A stretch of 5,721 bases of DNA, taken from contig JAQTRI010000251.1 in the NCBI GenBank assembly GCA_028711905.1, positions 1 to 5,721 on the forward strand, given 5' to 3'. The position numbers and the translations under genes were made by a program. This DNA comes from Candidatus Wallbacteria bacterium. GTDB taxonomy: Bacteria > Muiribacteriota > JAQTZZ01. Every line of letters begins with the position of its first letter. The stretch's first letter is position 1. Positions 1 to 5,721 of the stretch are shown piece after piece. Under the pieces are notes generated by a model. That model ran no database searches. It was not told the origin of the DNA and worked only from the letters and a program-made list of their open reading frames with translations.

Positions 1-19
1 CATGAATCGGCCGCTTGAG

Positions 20-46
20 AAAAACCGGCCGGGAAGTCCCGGCCGG
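20..46 (-). terminator. Intrinsic terminator of the PFOR transcript
   Basis: Read on the minus strand, a perfect 9-bp GC-only stem (CCGGCCGGG / CCCGGCCGG, plus positions 25-33 and 38-46) closes a 4-base loop and is followed at once by TTTTT (24-20). This is the classic rho-independent form. It lies about 110 bases past the PFOR stop codon. On the plus strand the stem is not followed by a T run, so termination is predicted for leftward transcription only. Confidence 0.9.
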
Positions 47-59
47 CTTGATCGGACAC

Positions 60-102
60 ACACGATGTTTCAGTCAATCCACAAGAAACGGGCGGATCGT
101 GT
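60..102. repeat. Second imperfect hairpin between PFOR stop and terminator
   Basis: ACACGAT plus GTTTC (60-71) can pair with GAAAC (85-89) and ATCGTGT (96-102), leaving GGGCGG (90-95) as a one-sided bulge and 13 bases in the loop. The 12 paired positions are weaker and more interrupted than the neighbouring palindrome at 102-148, which it abuts. It may simply be part of a structured 3' untranslated region. No T run follows. Confidence 0.45.
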
Positions 103-148
103 AGATGACAGTAAAATTTGCTCCGGAAGCAAATTCAACTGTCATCTA
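102..148. repeat. Long imperfect inverted repeat in the PFOR 3' untranslated region
   Basis: A 47-base near-palindrome begins about 10 bases after the PFOR stop. The outer arms TAGATGACAGT (102-112) and ACTGTCATCTA (138-148) pair over 11 bp. After a 2x2 mismatch, AATTTGCT (115-122) pairs with AGCAAATT (128-135) around the 5-base loop CCGGA. No T run follows on either strand, so it is not an ordinary intrinsic terminator. In the PFOR mRNA it would form a 3' hairpin between stop codon and terminator. That could stabilise the transcript, serve as an RNase III-type processing site, or be one copy of a dispersed palindromic repeat. One window cannot separate these options. Confidence 0.8.
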
Positions 149-157
149 ACCCCTAAA

Positions 158-3100
158 TCAGGCTTCGACTTCCTTTTCCTTCTCTTCAACCGGTTCTATC
201 TTAGCCCATTCCAGATCGGCCAGCCTGCGGTAATAATTGTACCTCTGCTTAGCTTCTTTCGCAGCTTGAGCGAACAGCTCTTTCGCATCCTGCGGATGAG
301 ATTTTTTCAATGCTGCAAAACGGACCTCACCTTCCAGGAAATCATTGAAGTCCAGAGTCGGCTCTTTTGAATCAAGCACTAAGGGGTTCTTACCCTGTTC
401 GGCCAGCAGCGGGTTATACCGGTACAGCACCCAGTATCCGCTTTCCACAGCGCGTTTTTCCTCTTCCTGGCTGAAACCCAGTCCCTTCTTAATACCATGG
501 GCAATGCAGGGGGCATAGGCAATAATCAGTGACGGTCCGGGGTATGCTTCAGCTTCAGCAATAGCTTTGACCGTCTGATTGGGATTGGCTCCCATGGAAA
601 TTGCGGCAACATAGACATAGCCATAGCTCATGGCCATCATGCCCAGGTCCTTTTTGCTGGTGCGCTTGCCTGCAGCGGCGAATTTGGCGATTGCGCCAAG
701 TGTGGTGGCCTTTGAAGACTGGCCACCTGTGTTGGAGTAAACCTCTGTGTCCAGCACCAGTACATTGACCTTGCGGCCAGAAGCCAGCACATGATCCAGC
801 CCGCCGTAACCAATGTCGTATGCCCAGCCGTCTCCGCCAATAATCCACACGGATTTACCTGTAATGTAATCCTGCAGTTCCTTCACCTTGGCCAGTACTG
901 ACGCGCCTTCTTCCTTCAGGTCTTTCACGGTCGAAAGAGCCTGCCTCAATTGATCGGCAGTTGAGACAGCCTCAGCGTCCACTTTTTCCCAGTTGTTCAG
1001 AGCTTTCTGAATCAGGGTCTTGACCTGTTCAGAAACCTTCATTTCTGCGAGTTTTACCAGGTTGGTACGCAGCTGCTTGCGGTTTGAGTTGATCGCCAGA
1101 CGCATGCCATATCCATATTCCGCATTATCCTCGAAAAGCGAGTTGGCCCAGCAGGGGCCGCGTCCCTGTTTGTTAACCGTGTATGGGATGGTCGGAAAGG
1201 TTCCACCCCAGATCGAGGAACAGCCCGTGGCATTGGCCACAACCATTCTTTCGCCGAACAATTGAGTCACCAGCTTGACATAAGGGGTTTCACCACAACC
1301 GGCACAGGCTCCGGAGAATTCCATCAGGGGTTTCATGAATTGGCTGCCCTTGACTGAATCAACCTTGACACCTTCAATAATATTGTCAGGAAGAGCCTCA
1401 AAATATTCAGTGCATTCAACCTGTCCGGCAGCCCATTCCTTTTCGGCTTCCATCATTACAATGGCTTTTTTCGGAGCAGGGCAGACATTGACGCAGCTTT
1501 CGCATCCCTGACAGTCTTCGGTGTAGACCTGCAGGCGGAACGCGAGTCCGGTCTTGCTGGCAGGCTTGGTTGGAACTACTTTGAATCCCTCGGGAGGATT
1601 TTTCAATTCCTTTTCTTGGACCAGCTTGGTGCGGATCGCGGCATGCGGGCATACAAAGCTGCATTGGTTGCACTGAATGCAGTTTTCCGGAATCCAGTGT
1701 GGGACAAAGAGAGAAACCGCCCGTTTCTCAATGCTGGCGGTTCCAGGATCAACAGCGCCATCCACAGGCATTTCCGACACAGGAATGCTGTCTCCCTTCA
1801 GCCGCATCACAGGTTCAATAACCTTTTTCATAAAACGACCGGCATGATCAGGAACAAGTTTTTTCATTGGTGCGCTTTTTTTAATCGCGGTAACTGAAGA
1901 CGGCACACTGACCTCTGATACGGCAGCGCTTGCCGCGTCAACGCAACGCCAGTTCATTTCGACTACTTCCTTGCCCTTTCTGGCAAACTCATGTTCAACA
2001 GCAGCCTTGATCAGTTTGATCGCTTCGGCTTCAGGCAGTATGCCGGAGATCTTGAAGAAAGCAGTCATCATCACACTATTGATCCTGCCACCCAGGCCAA
2101 CCTGTTCGGAAATTTTGCGGGCATCGATGTTGAAGAACCGGATCTTATTGTTGATGATGGTTTCCTGCATATCACGGGTCAGGTTGTCAAAGGCCTCTTC
2201 ATTGTTCCAACCGGAGTTGAGCAGGAAAATACCGCCGGGCTGGATGCCTTCGAGAATATCGTATCTGCCGATATAGGTCACATTGTGCAGAGCCACGAAA
2301 TTCGGCTTGCTCACAAAGTACGCGGAGCGAATCTTCTGCTTGCCGAAACGCAGATGTGAAATGGTAATGCCCCCGGATTTCTTCGAATCATACTGAAAGT
2401 ATCCCTGAGCATACATATCAGTGTTATCACCAATAATCTTGATGGAGTTCTTGTTGGCGCCGACAGTACCATCCGAGCCCAGACCCCAGAATTTACAGCT
2501 GTGCATACCTTCGGGAATGGTGTGTATTTCTTCCCTGACCTTGATCGACAGATTGGTCAGATCGTCAATGATGCCGACCGTAAATCCGTGGAACCCGCCG
2601 CTATGCAGATGTTCATACACAGCGTTGATCATCGATGGCGTGAATTCTTTGGAAGAAAGCCCGTATCTGCCGCCGATAACAGTGATGTTCTTACCTGCTA
2701 AAGCCGCCTTGACATCCAGATACATCGGTTCCCCGTGCGCACCCGGCTCTTTGGTCCTGTCCAGCACAGCAATCCTCTTGACATTGCGTGGAAGCGCTTT
2801 TTCGAATTCTTCAATCACGAAAGGCCTGTACAATCGCACCTTGATCATACCGACCTTCTTTCCTGCAGCAGTAAGGAAATCGATCGTTTCTTCGGCTGTC
2901 TCAGCGCCTGATCCCATGATCACAATGATGTCCTCGGCATCAGGAGAACCGTAATAGTCGAAAAGATTATAGTTGCGCCCAGTCTTCTCGCCGACAAGTT
3001 TCATGTATTTTTTCACGATGGCGGGAAGAGCGTCATAGAAGCGGTTCACTGTCTCACGCCCCTGGAAGTAAACATCAGGTCCCTGCTGCCCAACCTTGAC

Positions 3101-3742
3101 AAAAGGTTTTTCCGGTTTCATGGCGCGGGATCTGAAGTGCTCAACATATTTCATGTCCAGCATAGACTTGATCGTGTCGTATTCAATCATTTCCACTTTC
3201 TGCACCTCGTTGGAGGTTCGGAATCCGTCGAAGAAGTGAACAAAAGGCAGCGATGATTCAATAGCGGCAAGATGCGCGACTAAGGCCATATCCATGGCTT
3301 CCTGCACTGAATTCGAGGCCAGAAGGGCAAACCCGGTGTTGCGCGCAGACATCACATCAGAATGATCCCCGAAAATCGACAGGGCCTGGCAAGCTAATGA
3401 ACGGGCCGACACATGAAAAACCGCAGGCAGCAGTTCCCCGGCAATTTTGTGCATATTGGGAAGCATGAGCATCAAGCCCTGGGAAGCAGTGAAAGTGGTA
3501 GTCATCGCCCCGGCTGTCAGTGAGCCGTGAACCGCGCCTGCGGCTCCAGCTTCAGACTGCATTTCGATGACATCCAGCACTTCCCCGAACACATTTTTCA
3601 GGCCTTCGGCAGCCCACGCATCAACATTTTCGCCCATTGTTGATGACGGTGTAATGGGATAAATGGCTGCGACTTCGCTCAGCGCGTACGCGACATGAGA
3701 GGCCGCATGATTCCCGTCAATGGTCTTGAACACTTTCTTCAT
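158..3742 (-). CDS. nifJ: Pyruvate:ferredoxin (flavodoxin) oxidoreductase, single-chain homodimeric type
   Basis: This enzyme oxidatively decarboxylates pyruvate with CoA to acetyl-CoA and CO2, passing two electrons to ferredoxin or flavodoxin in the cytoplasm. The 1194-residue product is full length and has the fused domain order of the family. The N-terminal thiamine-diphosphate half carries YPITPSS (28-34), the cofactor-activating Glu64 in MQSEAGA and the substrate-binding Arg114. The CoA-side domain follows (about 260-400), then the gamma-type domain (about 420-600). An inserted ferredoxin domain has two 4Fe-4S sites: Cys688/691/694/698 and Cys744/747/750/754. The proximal cluster ligands are Cys813, Cys816, Cys841 and Cys1079. 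The C-terminal thiamine/Mg site is GDGWAYDIG (970-978) with Asn1004. All expected catalytic and cluster residues are present. The protein ends in a short acidic/lysine-rich tail and lacks the long C-terminal extension that shields the Desulfovibrio africanus enzyme from oxygen. The start is supported by an AAAGGAG site 6 bases upstream and by alignment of MKKVFKTIDGN with known N termini. It appears monocistronic. The symbol nifJ (also called por) is a family name and does not imply a role in nitrogen fixation. Confidence 0.98.
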   Translation of the reverse strand: MKKVFKTIDGNHAASHVAYALSEVAAIYPITPSSTMGENVDAWAAEGLKNVFGEVLDVIEMQSEAGAAGAVHGSLTAGAMTTTFTASQGLMLMLPNMHKIAGELLPAVFHVSARSLACQALSIFGDHSDVMSARNTGFALLASNSVQEAMDMALVAHLAAIESSLPFVHFFDGFRTSNEVQKVEMIEYDTIKSMLDMKYVEHFRSRAMKPEKPFVKVGQQGPDVYFQGRETVNRFYDALPAIVKKYMKLVGEKTGRNYNLFDYYGSPDAEDIIVIMGSGAETAEETIDFLTAAGKKVGMIKVRLYRPFVIEEFEKALPRNVKRIAVLDRTKEPGAHGEPMYLDVKAALAGKNITVIGGRYGLSSKEFTPSMINAVYEHLHSGGFHGFTVGIIDDLTNLSIKVREEIHTIPEGMHSCKFWGLGSDGTVGANKNSIKIIGDNTDMYAQGYFQYDSKKSGGITISHLRFGKQKIRSAYFVSKPNFVALHNVTYIGRYDILEGIQPGGIFLLNSGWNNEEAFDNLTRDMQETIINNKIRFFNIDARKISEQVGLGGRINSVMMTAFFKISGILPEAEAIKLIKAAVEHEFARKGKEVVEMNWRCVDAASAAVSEVSVPSSVTAIKKSAPMKKLVPDHAGRFMKKVIEPVMRLKGDSIPVSEMPVDGAVDPGTASIEKRAVSLFVPHWIPENCIQCNQCSFVCPHAAIRTKLVQEKELKNPPEGFKVVPTKPASKTGLAFRLQVYTEDCQGCESCVNVCPAPKKAIVMMEAEKEWAAGQVECTEYFEALPDNIIEGVKVDSVKGSQFMKPLMEFSGACAGCGETPYVKLVTQLFGERMVVANATGCSSIWGGTFPTIPYTVNKQGRGPCWANSLFEDNAEYGYGMRLAINSNRKQLRTNLVKLAEMKVSEQVKTLIQKALNNWEKVDAEAVSTADQLRQALSTVKDLKEEGASVLAKVKELQDYITGKSVWIIGGDGWAYDIGYGGLDHVLASGRKVNVLVLDTEVYSNTGGQSSKATTLGAIAKFAAAGKRTSKKDLGMMAMSYGYVYVAAISMGANPNQTVKAIAEAEAYPGPSLIIAYAPCIAHGIKKGLGFSQEEEKRAVESGYWVLYRYNPLLAEQGKNPLVLDSKEPTLDFNDFLEGEVRFAALKKSHPQDAKELFAQAAKEAKQRYNYYRRLADLEWAKIEPVEEKEKEVEA

Positions 3743-3748
3743 GAAGGA

Positions 3749-3755
3749 CTCCTTT
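3749..3755 (-). promoter_or_regulatory. PFOR ribosome binding site
   Basis: The minus strand reads AAAGGAG, separated by 6 bases from the ATG at 3742. This is near-optimal Shine-Dalgarno placement and fixes the PFOR start. The site sits in the loop of a possible small hairpin (GGAC 3757-3760 with GTCC 3746-3749 as read on the mRNA). Confidence 0.85.
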
Positions 3756-3783
3756 CGTCCAGAGGTTCTCGTAAAACACGGTA

Positions 3784-3813
3784 ATTATACAGCAGTCATG
3801 CCTGATCTGGCAA
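3784..3813 (-). promoter_or_regulatory. Sigma70-type promoter of the PFOR gene
   Basis: On the minus strand, TTGCCA (3813-3808, five of six matches to TTGACA) is followed after 18 bases by a perfect TATAAT (3789-3784). Transcription would start near 3777, giving a leader of about 35 bases. It lies downstream of the rpsT terminator, so PFOR is predicted to have its own strong promoter. A TGCC-N6-GGCA inverted repeat (3799-3812) overlaps the -35 element and spacer and could be a repressor site, which is inference only. Confidence 0.8.
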
Positions 3814-3866
3814 GCAATTCTTTACATGATTCTTATTCAGGTTGAGTTTCAAACGTTAAAAACCTG

Positions 3867-3898
3867 AAAAGAAAACTGGCTGCGGATTTACCGCAGCC
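3867..3898 (-). terminator. Intrinsic terminator downstream of rpsT
   Basis: The minus strand reads GGCTGCGG, loop TAAAT, CCGCAGCC (plus 3891-3898, 3886-3890 and 3878-3885), a perfect 8-bp GC-rich stem. After two bases it runs into TTTTCTTTT (3875-3867). The T tract is interrupted by one C, but the stem is strong. It ends the rpsT transcript about 160 bases after the stop codon and separates rpsT from PFOR. No T run follows on the plus strand. Confidence 0.85.
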
Positions 3899-4060
3899 GA
3901 TACCGAAAGACTTGATCCGGAAGCGTAATTTTGAGGTAAAAGACCTATCGGATTTCAAAGGTAAGCACTTTAACGGAATCTTCAGGATAGTTCTTCCGGG
4001 ACGGAACGCACTCCATCCGTGCAGACGGGCAGCCTGTCCCTGTACGAACTGATCCGGCAA
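3899..4060 (-). other. rpsT 3' untranslated region, structured, no convincing gene
   Basis: These 162 bases lie between the S20 stop codon and its terminator. A 75-codon minus-strand reading frame begins with TTG just after the S20 stop. It has no Shine-Dalgarno site, resembles no family I recognise, and reads straight through the terminator stem toward the PFOR promoter, so I do not call it. The RNA can fold: GGGAC (mRNA sense, 4040-4036) pairs with GTCCC (4002-3998), GG (4034-4033) with CC (4004-4003), and inside them GCAC/GTGC (4022-4019 with 4011-4008). This may be a plain 3' UTR or the source of a 3'-end-derived small RNA. Confidence 0.5.
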
Positions 4061-4333
4061 TTATTCCTTTGCTGCCACGGCCTTATTCAGTTTTTTGGTC
4101 AAGCGTGATTTGGTTCTTGAAGCCTTGTTTTTGTGGATCACTCCCTTGCTGGCTGTTTTGTCCACTACGATCAATGTTTCACGAAGCAAAGTTTGAAGAT
4201 CGCCGGATTTTTCTTCCACTGCTGCGCTGAATTTCTTGACCTGAGTCTTTTCCGTTGACAATACCTGGCGATTGCGCAGACGCCTCTTCTCAGACTGACG
4301 GATGCGCTTCTTGACTGACTTGGATGTTTTCAT
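4061..4333 (-). CDS. rpsT: 30S ribosomal protein S20
   Basis: S20 is a primary 16S rRNA-binding protein of the small ribosomal subunit, needed for its correct assembly. The 90-residue product is very basic, has the usual family length, and carries the typical signatures: SVKKRIRQSEKRRLRN near the N terminus and KGVIHKNKASRTKSRL (63-78) near the C terminus. Two adjacent ATG codons are possible starts (4336 and 4333). I prefer 4333. AGGAGG lies only 1 base from the first ATG but 4 from the second, and the second Met aligns with the Met of family N termini of the form MxxxKS. Starting at 4336 would merely add one Met. The gene has its own promoter and terminator, so it is predicted to be monocistronic. 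Its 80-base leader contains a hairpin that could take part in translational feedback, as S20 regulates itself in E. coli. That role here is inference. Confidence 0.97.
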   Translation of the reverse strand: MKTSKSVKKRIRQSEKRRLRNRQVLSTEKTQVKKFSAAVEEKSGDLQTLLRETLIVVDKTASKGVIHKNKASRTKSRLTKKLNKAVAAKE

Positions 4334-4337
4334 CATT

Positions 4338-4343
4338 CCTCCT
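4338..4343 (-). promoter_or_regulatory. rpsT ribosome binding site that decides the start
   Basis: The minus strand reads ACAGGAGGA followed by ATGATG. The full-consensus AGGAGG is 1 base from the first ATG and 4 from the second, which favours the second (4333) as the main start. Confidence 0.85.
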
Positions 4344-4382
4344 GTGCTGTATGCTGCAAAATTCTTTTCTTATTTAACAACA

Positions 4383-4410
4383 AGCCTCAGGCGGAAGTGC
4401 CTGACGGGCT
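4383..4410 (-). promoter_or_regulatory. Hairpin in the rpsT 5' leader
   Basis: In mRNA sense, TCAGGC (4404-4399) pairs perfectly with GCCTGA (4392-4387) around the loop ACTTCC. The stem is extended by AGCC (4410-4407) pairing with GGCT (4386-4383), with a two-base CG bulge (4406-4405). It begins within a few bases of the predicted transcription start and is followed by A/T-rich sequence without a T run, so it is not a terminator. Possible roles are transcript 5' protection or an S20-responsive leader element. Confidence 0.6.
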
Positions 4411-4419
4411 GTGGATAGT

Positions 4420-4448
4420 ATCTTAAGTCTTGCTTAATCGTATGTCAA
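4420..4448 (-). promoter_or_regulatory. Sigma70-type promoter of rpsT
   Basis: On the minus strand, a perfect TTGACA (4448-4443) is followed after exactly 17 bases by TAAGAT (4425-4420, four of six matches to TATAAT). The start would be near 4413, giving a leader of about 80 bases that contains the hairpin at 4383-4410. A consensus -35 and ideal spacing fit a highly expressed ribosomal protein gene. Confidence 0.8.
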
Positions 4449-4501
4449 TAGTGTGCTCCTGTTGCACCGCTACCCGGAAGAGCAGCAGCCTGTACTTGTT
4501 G

Positions 4502-4530
4502 TTTACCCATGTCCCGGCCTGTGCTATACT
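4502..4530 (+). promoter_or_regulatory. Extended -10 promoter for the GAF-domain gene
   Basis: TTTACC (4502-4507, four of six matches to TTGACA), a 17-base spacer, and TATACT (4525-4530, five of six) preceded by TGC, which makes an extended -10. The predicted start near 4537 gives a leader of about 38 bases. It diverges from the rpsT promoter and the two do not overlap. Confidence 0.65.
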
Positions 4531-4574
4531 ATTGCTCTGTTGCCTAAGTATCTCTAAAAAGACCGGAACCGCTG

Positions 4575-5721
4575 ATGGACGAAAGCCAAAAAATACAGGA
4601 ACTGCGCGAAACAGTTCAAAAACTGTCAAGAATTCATCTGTTTCACCAGGAATTGAATTTTACAGTAACTGAGAATGATGCACTGAATCTTTTTACCGCA
4701 ACCTTGATGGAGATTTTTGACCCGTCATTTCTTTTTATCCTGCGTAAAACCGACAGGATGTTCTTTCAAGCCACCCACTCCTTAGGGGAACGAGTGTTTA
4801 CCCAATACCTTGATTTTTTCAAAGGCGAAATAGAAGATTTTCTGGGAGCCTATCCGGAACTTCCCGAAGAAATTCAAGAAACCAGGTCTGGAGGCTCGTC
4901 TTTCCTGATTCAATCCTCTTTTACGGTGCCGCTGATCTTTGAAAACAGTTTTCTGGGCATGGTCTCACTTGGGCACTCCCGTTTTTCCTATTTCAACACA
5001 GATGATATTGAACTCGCATCCCTTCTTTCATTGCACCTGGCGCAAAAAATCGCTTCCATCGCCTTCAGAGAGGAACTGAATCGCGCCAATCAGAAGCTGT
5101 CAACCGTTAATCAAGAGCTGAGCAGGAAAGTATTCCAGTTTTCAGCGCTTAATACTGCCGGGCAGAAAATCGCCCGTTCCCGTTCTTCAGAAGAGATCAG
5201 AGAACTTGTGCTGGAAGCTTTAGAAAAATCCGGACCGTTCAAGGCATCGTCCGGCAGACCGGGCGAGCTTGAGAAGCGTTTCCCGGATTGCCTTCCCATT
5301 CTCAGACAATGCGCAGGGGGCAACAGGTCCTTTTTCAATTCCTCCATCACAACTGTTCCGGGCGGACCGATGGCCTGCCTTCCGCTGGTCCGTGACGACC
5401 AGGACAGCGAACTGCTCCTCGTGCTTTCCGCTGAATCCGGAACCCTGCTGACAAGTGACGACAGAGAATTTTTTTCCCTCCTTTCTCAACAGTTTTCACA
5501 ATCCCTGCAGAATGCGCGCAATATGGAACAGTCCCGCAAGACAACACTGGACAGAGAATTGAAGCTCTCATCACTTTTTCATCTGTCGGAGTTGCTCTCC
5601 TCCATTTTCAACCGCCCGGAGCTGTCACAGAAGATCGTGCGTTCCATCCGCCAGGTAATGCGGGCGGAAAGCTGCGTGTTGCTGCTTGTGGAGAACGACT
5701 CGCTGATCATACAGGCATTTG
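4575..5721 (+). CDS. Multi-GAF-domain signalling protein, 3' end beyond the window
   Basis: The reading frame is open from the ATG at 4575 to the last base, 382 codons plus one base, so the C terminus is missing. GAF domains bind small ligands or act as regulatory modules. The N-terminal helix (1-30) leads into a GAF-like domain (about 35-160) with a core strand TVPLIFENSFLGMVSLG and the usual closing DDIELASLLSLHLAQKIA helix. A predicted coiled-coil linker follows (about 161-190). A second, degenerate GAF-like unit (about 190-315) has MACLPLV and a DDREFFSLLSQQFSQSLQNAR closing helix. A third appears to start near 330 with the ELSQKIVRSIRQVMRAESCVLLL pattern. No signal peptide or membrane segment is visible, so a cytoplasmic location is inferred. 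An in-frame TAA at 4545-4547 and the lack of any intervening start codon support the ATG chosen. Its Shine-Dalgarno is weak (GGAA at 4565-4568). The output domain (histidine kinase, GGDEF, phosphatase or other) cannot be told from this window. Confidence 0.85.
   Translation, partial: MDESQKIQELRETVQKLSRIHLFHQELNFTVTENDALNLFTATLMEIFDPSFLFILRKTDRMFFQATHSLGERVFTQYLDFFKGEIEDFLGAYPELPEEIQETRSGGSSFLIQSSFTVPLIFENSFLGMVSLGHSRFSYFNTDDIELASLLSLHLAQKIASIAFREELNRANQKLSTVNQELSRKVFQFSALNTAGQKIARSRSSEEIRELVLEALEKSGPFKASSGRPGELEKRFPDCLPILRQCAGGNRSFFNSSITTVPGGPMACLPLVRDDQDSELLLVLSAESGTLLTSDDREFFSLLSQQFSQSLQNARNMEQSRKTTLDRELKLSSLFHLSELLSSIFNRPELSQKIVRSIRQVMRAESCVLLLVENDSLIIQAF

Noticed and set aside
102..148. 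Inverted repeat as an intrinsic terminator or transposon end
   Set aside because: No T run follows on either strand. No transposase, paired terminal repeat or target-site duplication is visible in the window.
2..370. 122-codon plus-strand frame at the window start
   Set aside because: It crosses the PFOR terminator and both hairpins, then runs antisense through the PFOR C terminus. Its product has no recognisable domain.
2421..2954. 177-codon plus-strand frame inside PFOR
   Set aside because: It is antisense to well-conserved PFOR coding sequence, and its composition is that of a reverse-frame shadow. No Shine-Dalgarno or promoter was seen.
3839..3865. AGGTT...AACCT inverted repeat enclosing GTTTCAAAC, between the rpsT terminator and the PFOR promoter
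   Set aside because: The arms are only 5 and 4 bp with a wide spacing, in A/T-rich sequence, so chance pairing is likely.
3833..4060. 75-codon minus-strand frame after rpsT, starting with TTG
   Set aside because: It has no ribosome binding site, its product resembles no family I recognise, and it reads through the rpsT terminator stem toward the PFOR promoter.
4423..4672. Short frames on both strands across the rpsT/GAF divergent intergenic region
   Set aside because: They cover both predicted promoters and the start of the GAF gene in other frames. The products are low-information.
5111..5574. Three overlapping minus-strand frames of 75-89 codons opposite the GAF gene
   Set aside because: They overlap one another and lie opposite a long frame with clear GAF-like features. 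None has a family signature.

Overview
This is a chromosomal segment from a bacterium that carries out anaerobic ferredoxin-based metabolism. The evidence is a full-length single-chain pyruvate:ferredoxin oxidoreductase (PFOR), a bacterial-type ribosomal protein S20 gene, sigma70-like promoters, strong Shine-Dalgarno sites and intrinsic terminators. The sequence alone does not fix the phylum. PFOR looks much like the Desulfovibrio-type enzyme, but PFOR is often horizontally transferred, so this is weak taxonomic evidence. I see no insertion sequence, phage gene, CRISPR array, tRNA or rRNA.

Layout. Bases 1-157 are the 3' end of the PFOR transcript: two adjacent imperfect hairpins (60-102 and 102-148), then a strong intrinsic terminator (20-46) on the minus strand. 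Bases 158-3742 (minus) are the PFOR gene, with a good ribosome binding site and a near-consensus promoter at 3784-3813. The 318-base gap 3743-4060 holds that promoter, possible operator repeats, a minus-strand terminator for the gene upstream (3867-3898) and a structured 3' untranslated stretch of about 160 bases. Bases 4061-4333 (minus) are rpsT (ribosomal protein S20), with its own promoter (4420-4448) and a hairpin in its leader. A divergent promoter (4502-4530) reads into a plus-strand gene that starts at 4575 and is still open at the window edge. It encodes at least 382 residues of a cytoplasmic protein with tandem GAF-like sensor domains.

The three genes appear to be separate transcription units. 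PFOR and rpsT lie in the same direction, but a terminator and a new promoter lie between them. rpsT and the GAF protein are divergent, with non-overlapping promoters. PFOR supplies acetyl-CoA and reduced ferredoxin, S20 is a 30S subunit protein, and the GAF protein is probably the input half of a signalling protein whose output domain lies beyond base 5721. Nothing indicates that the three cooperate. The coding content is ordinary, and the items most worth a second look are the noncoding structures around PFOR and rpsT.
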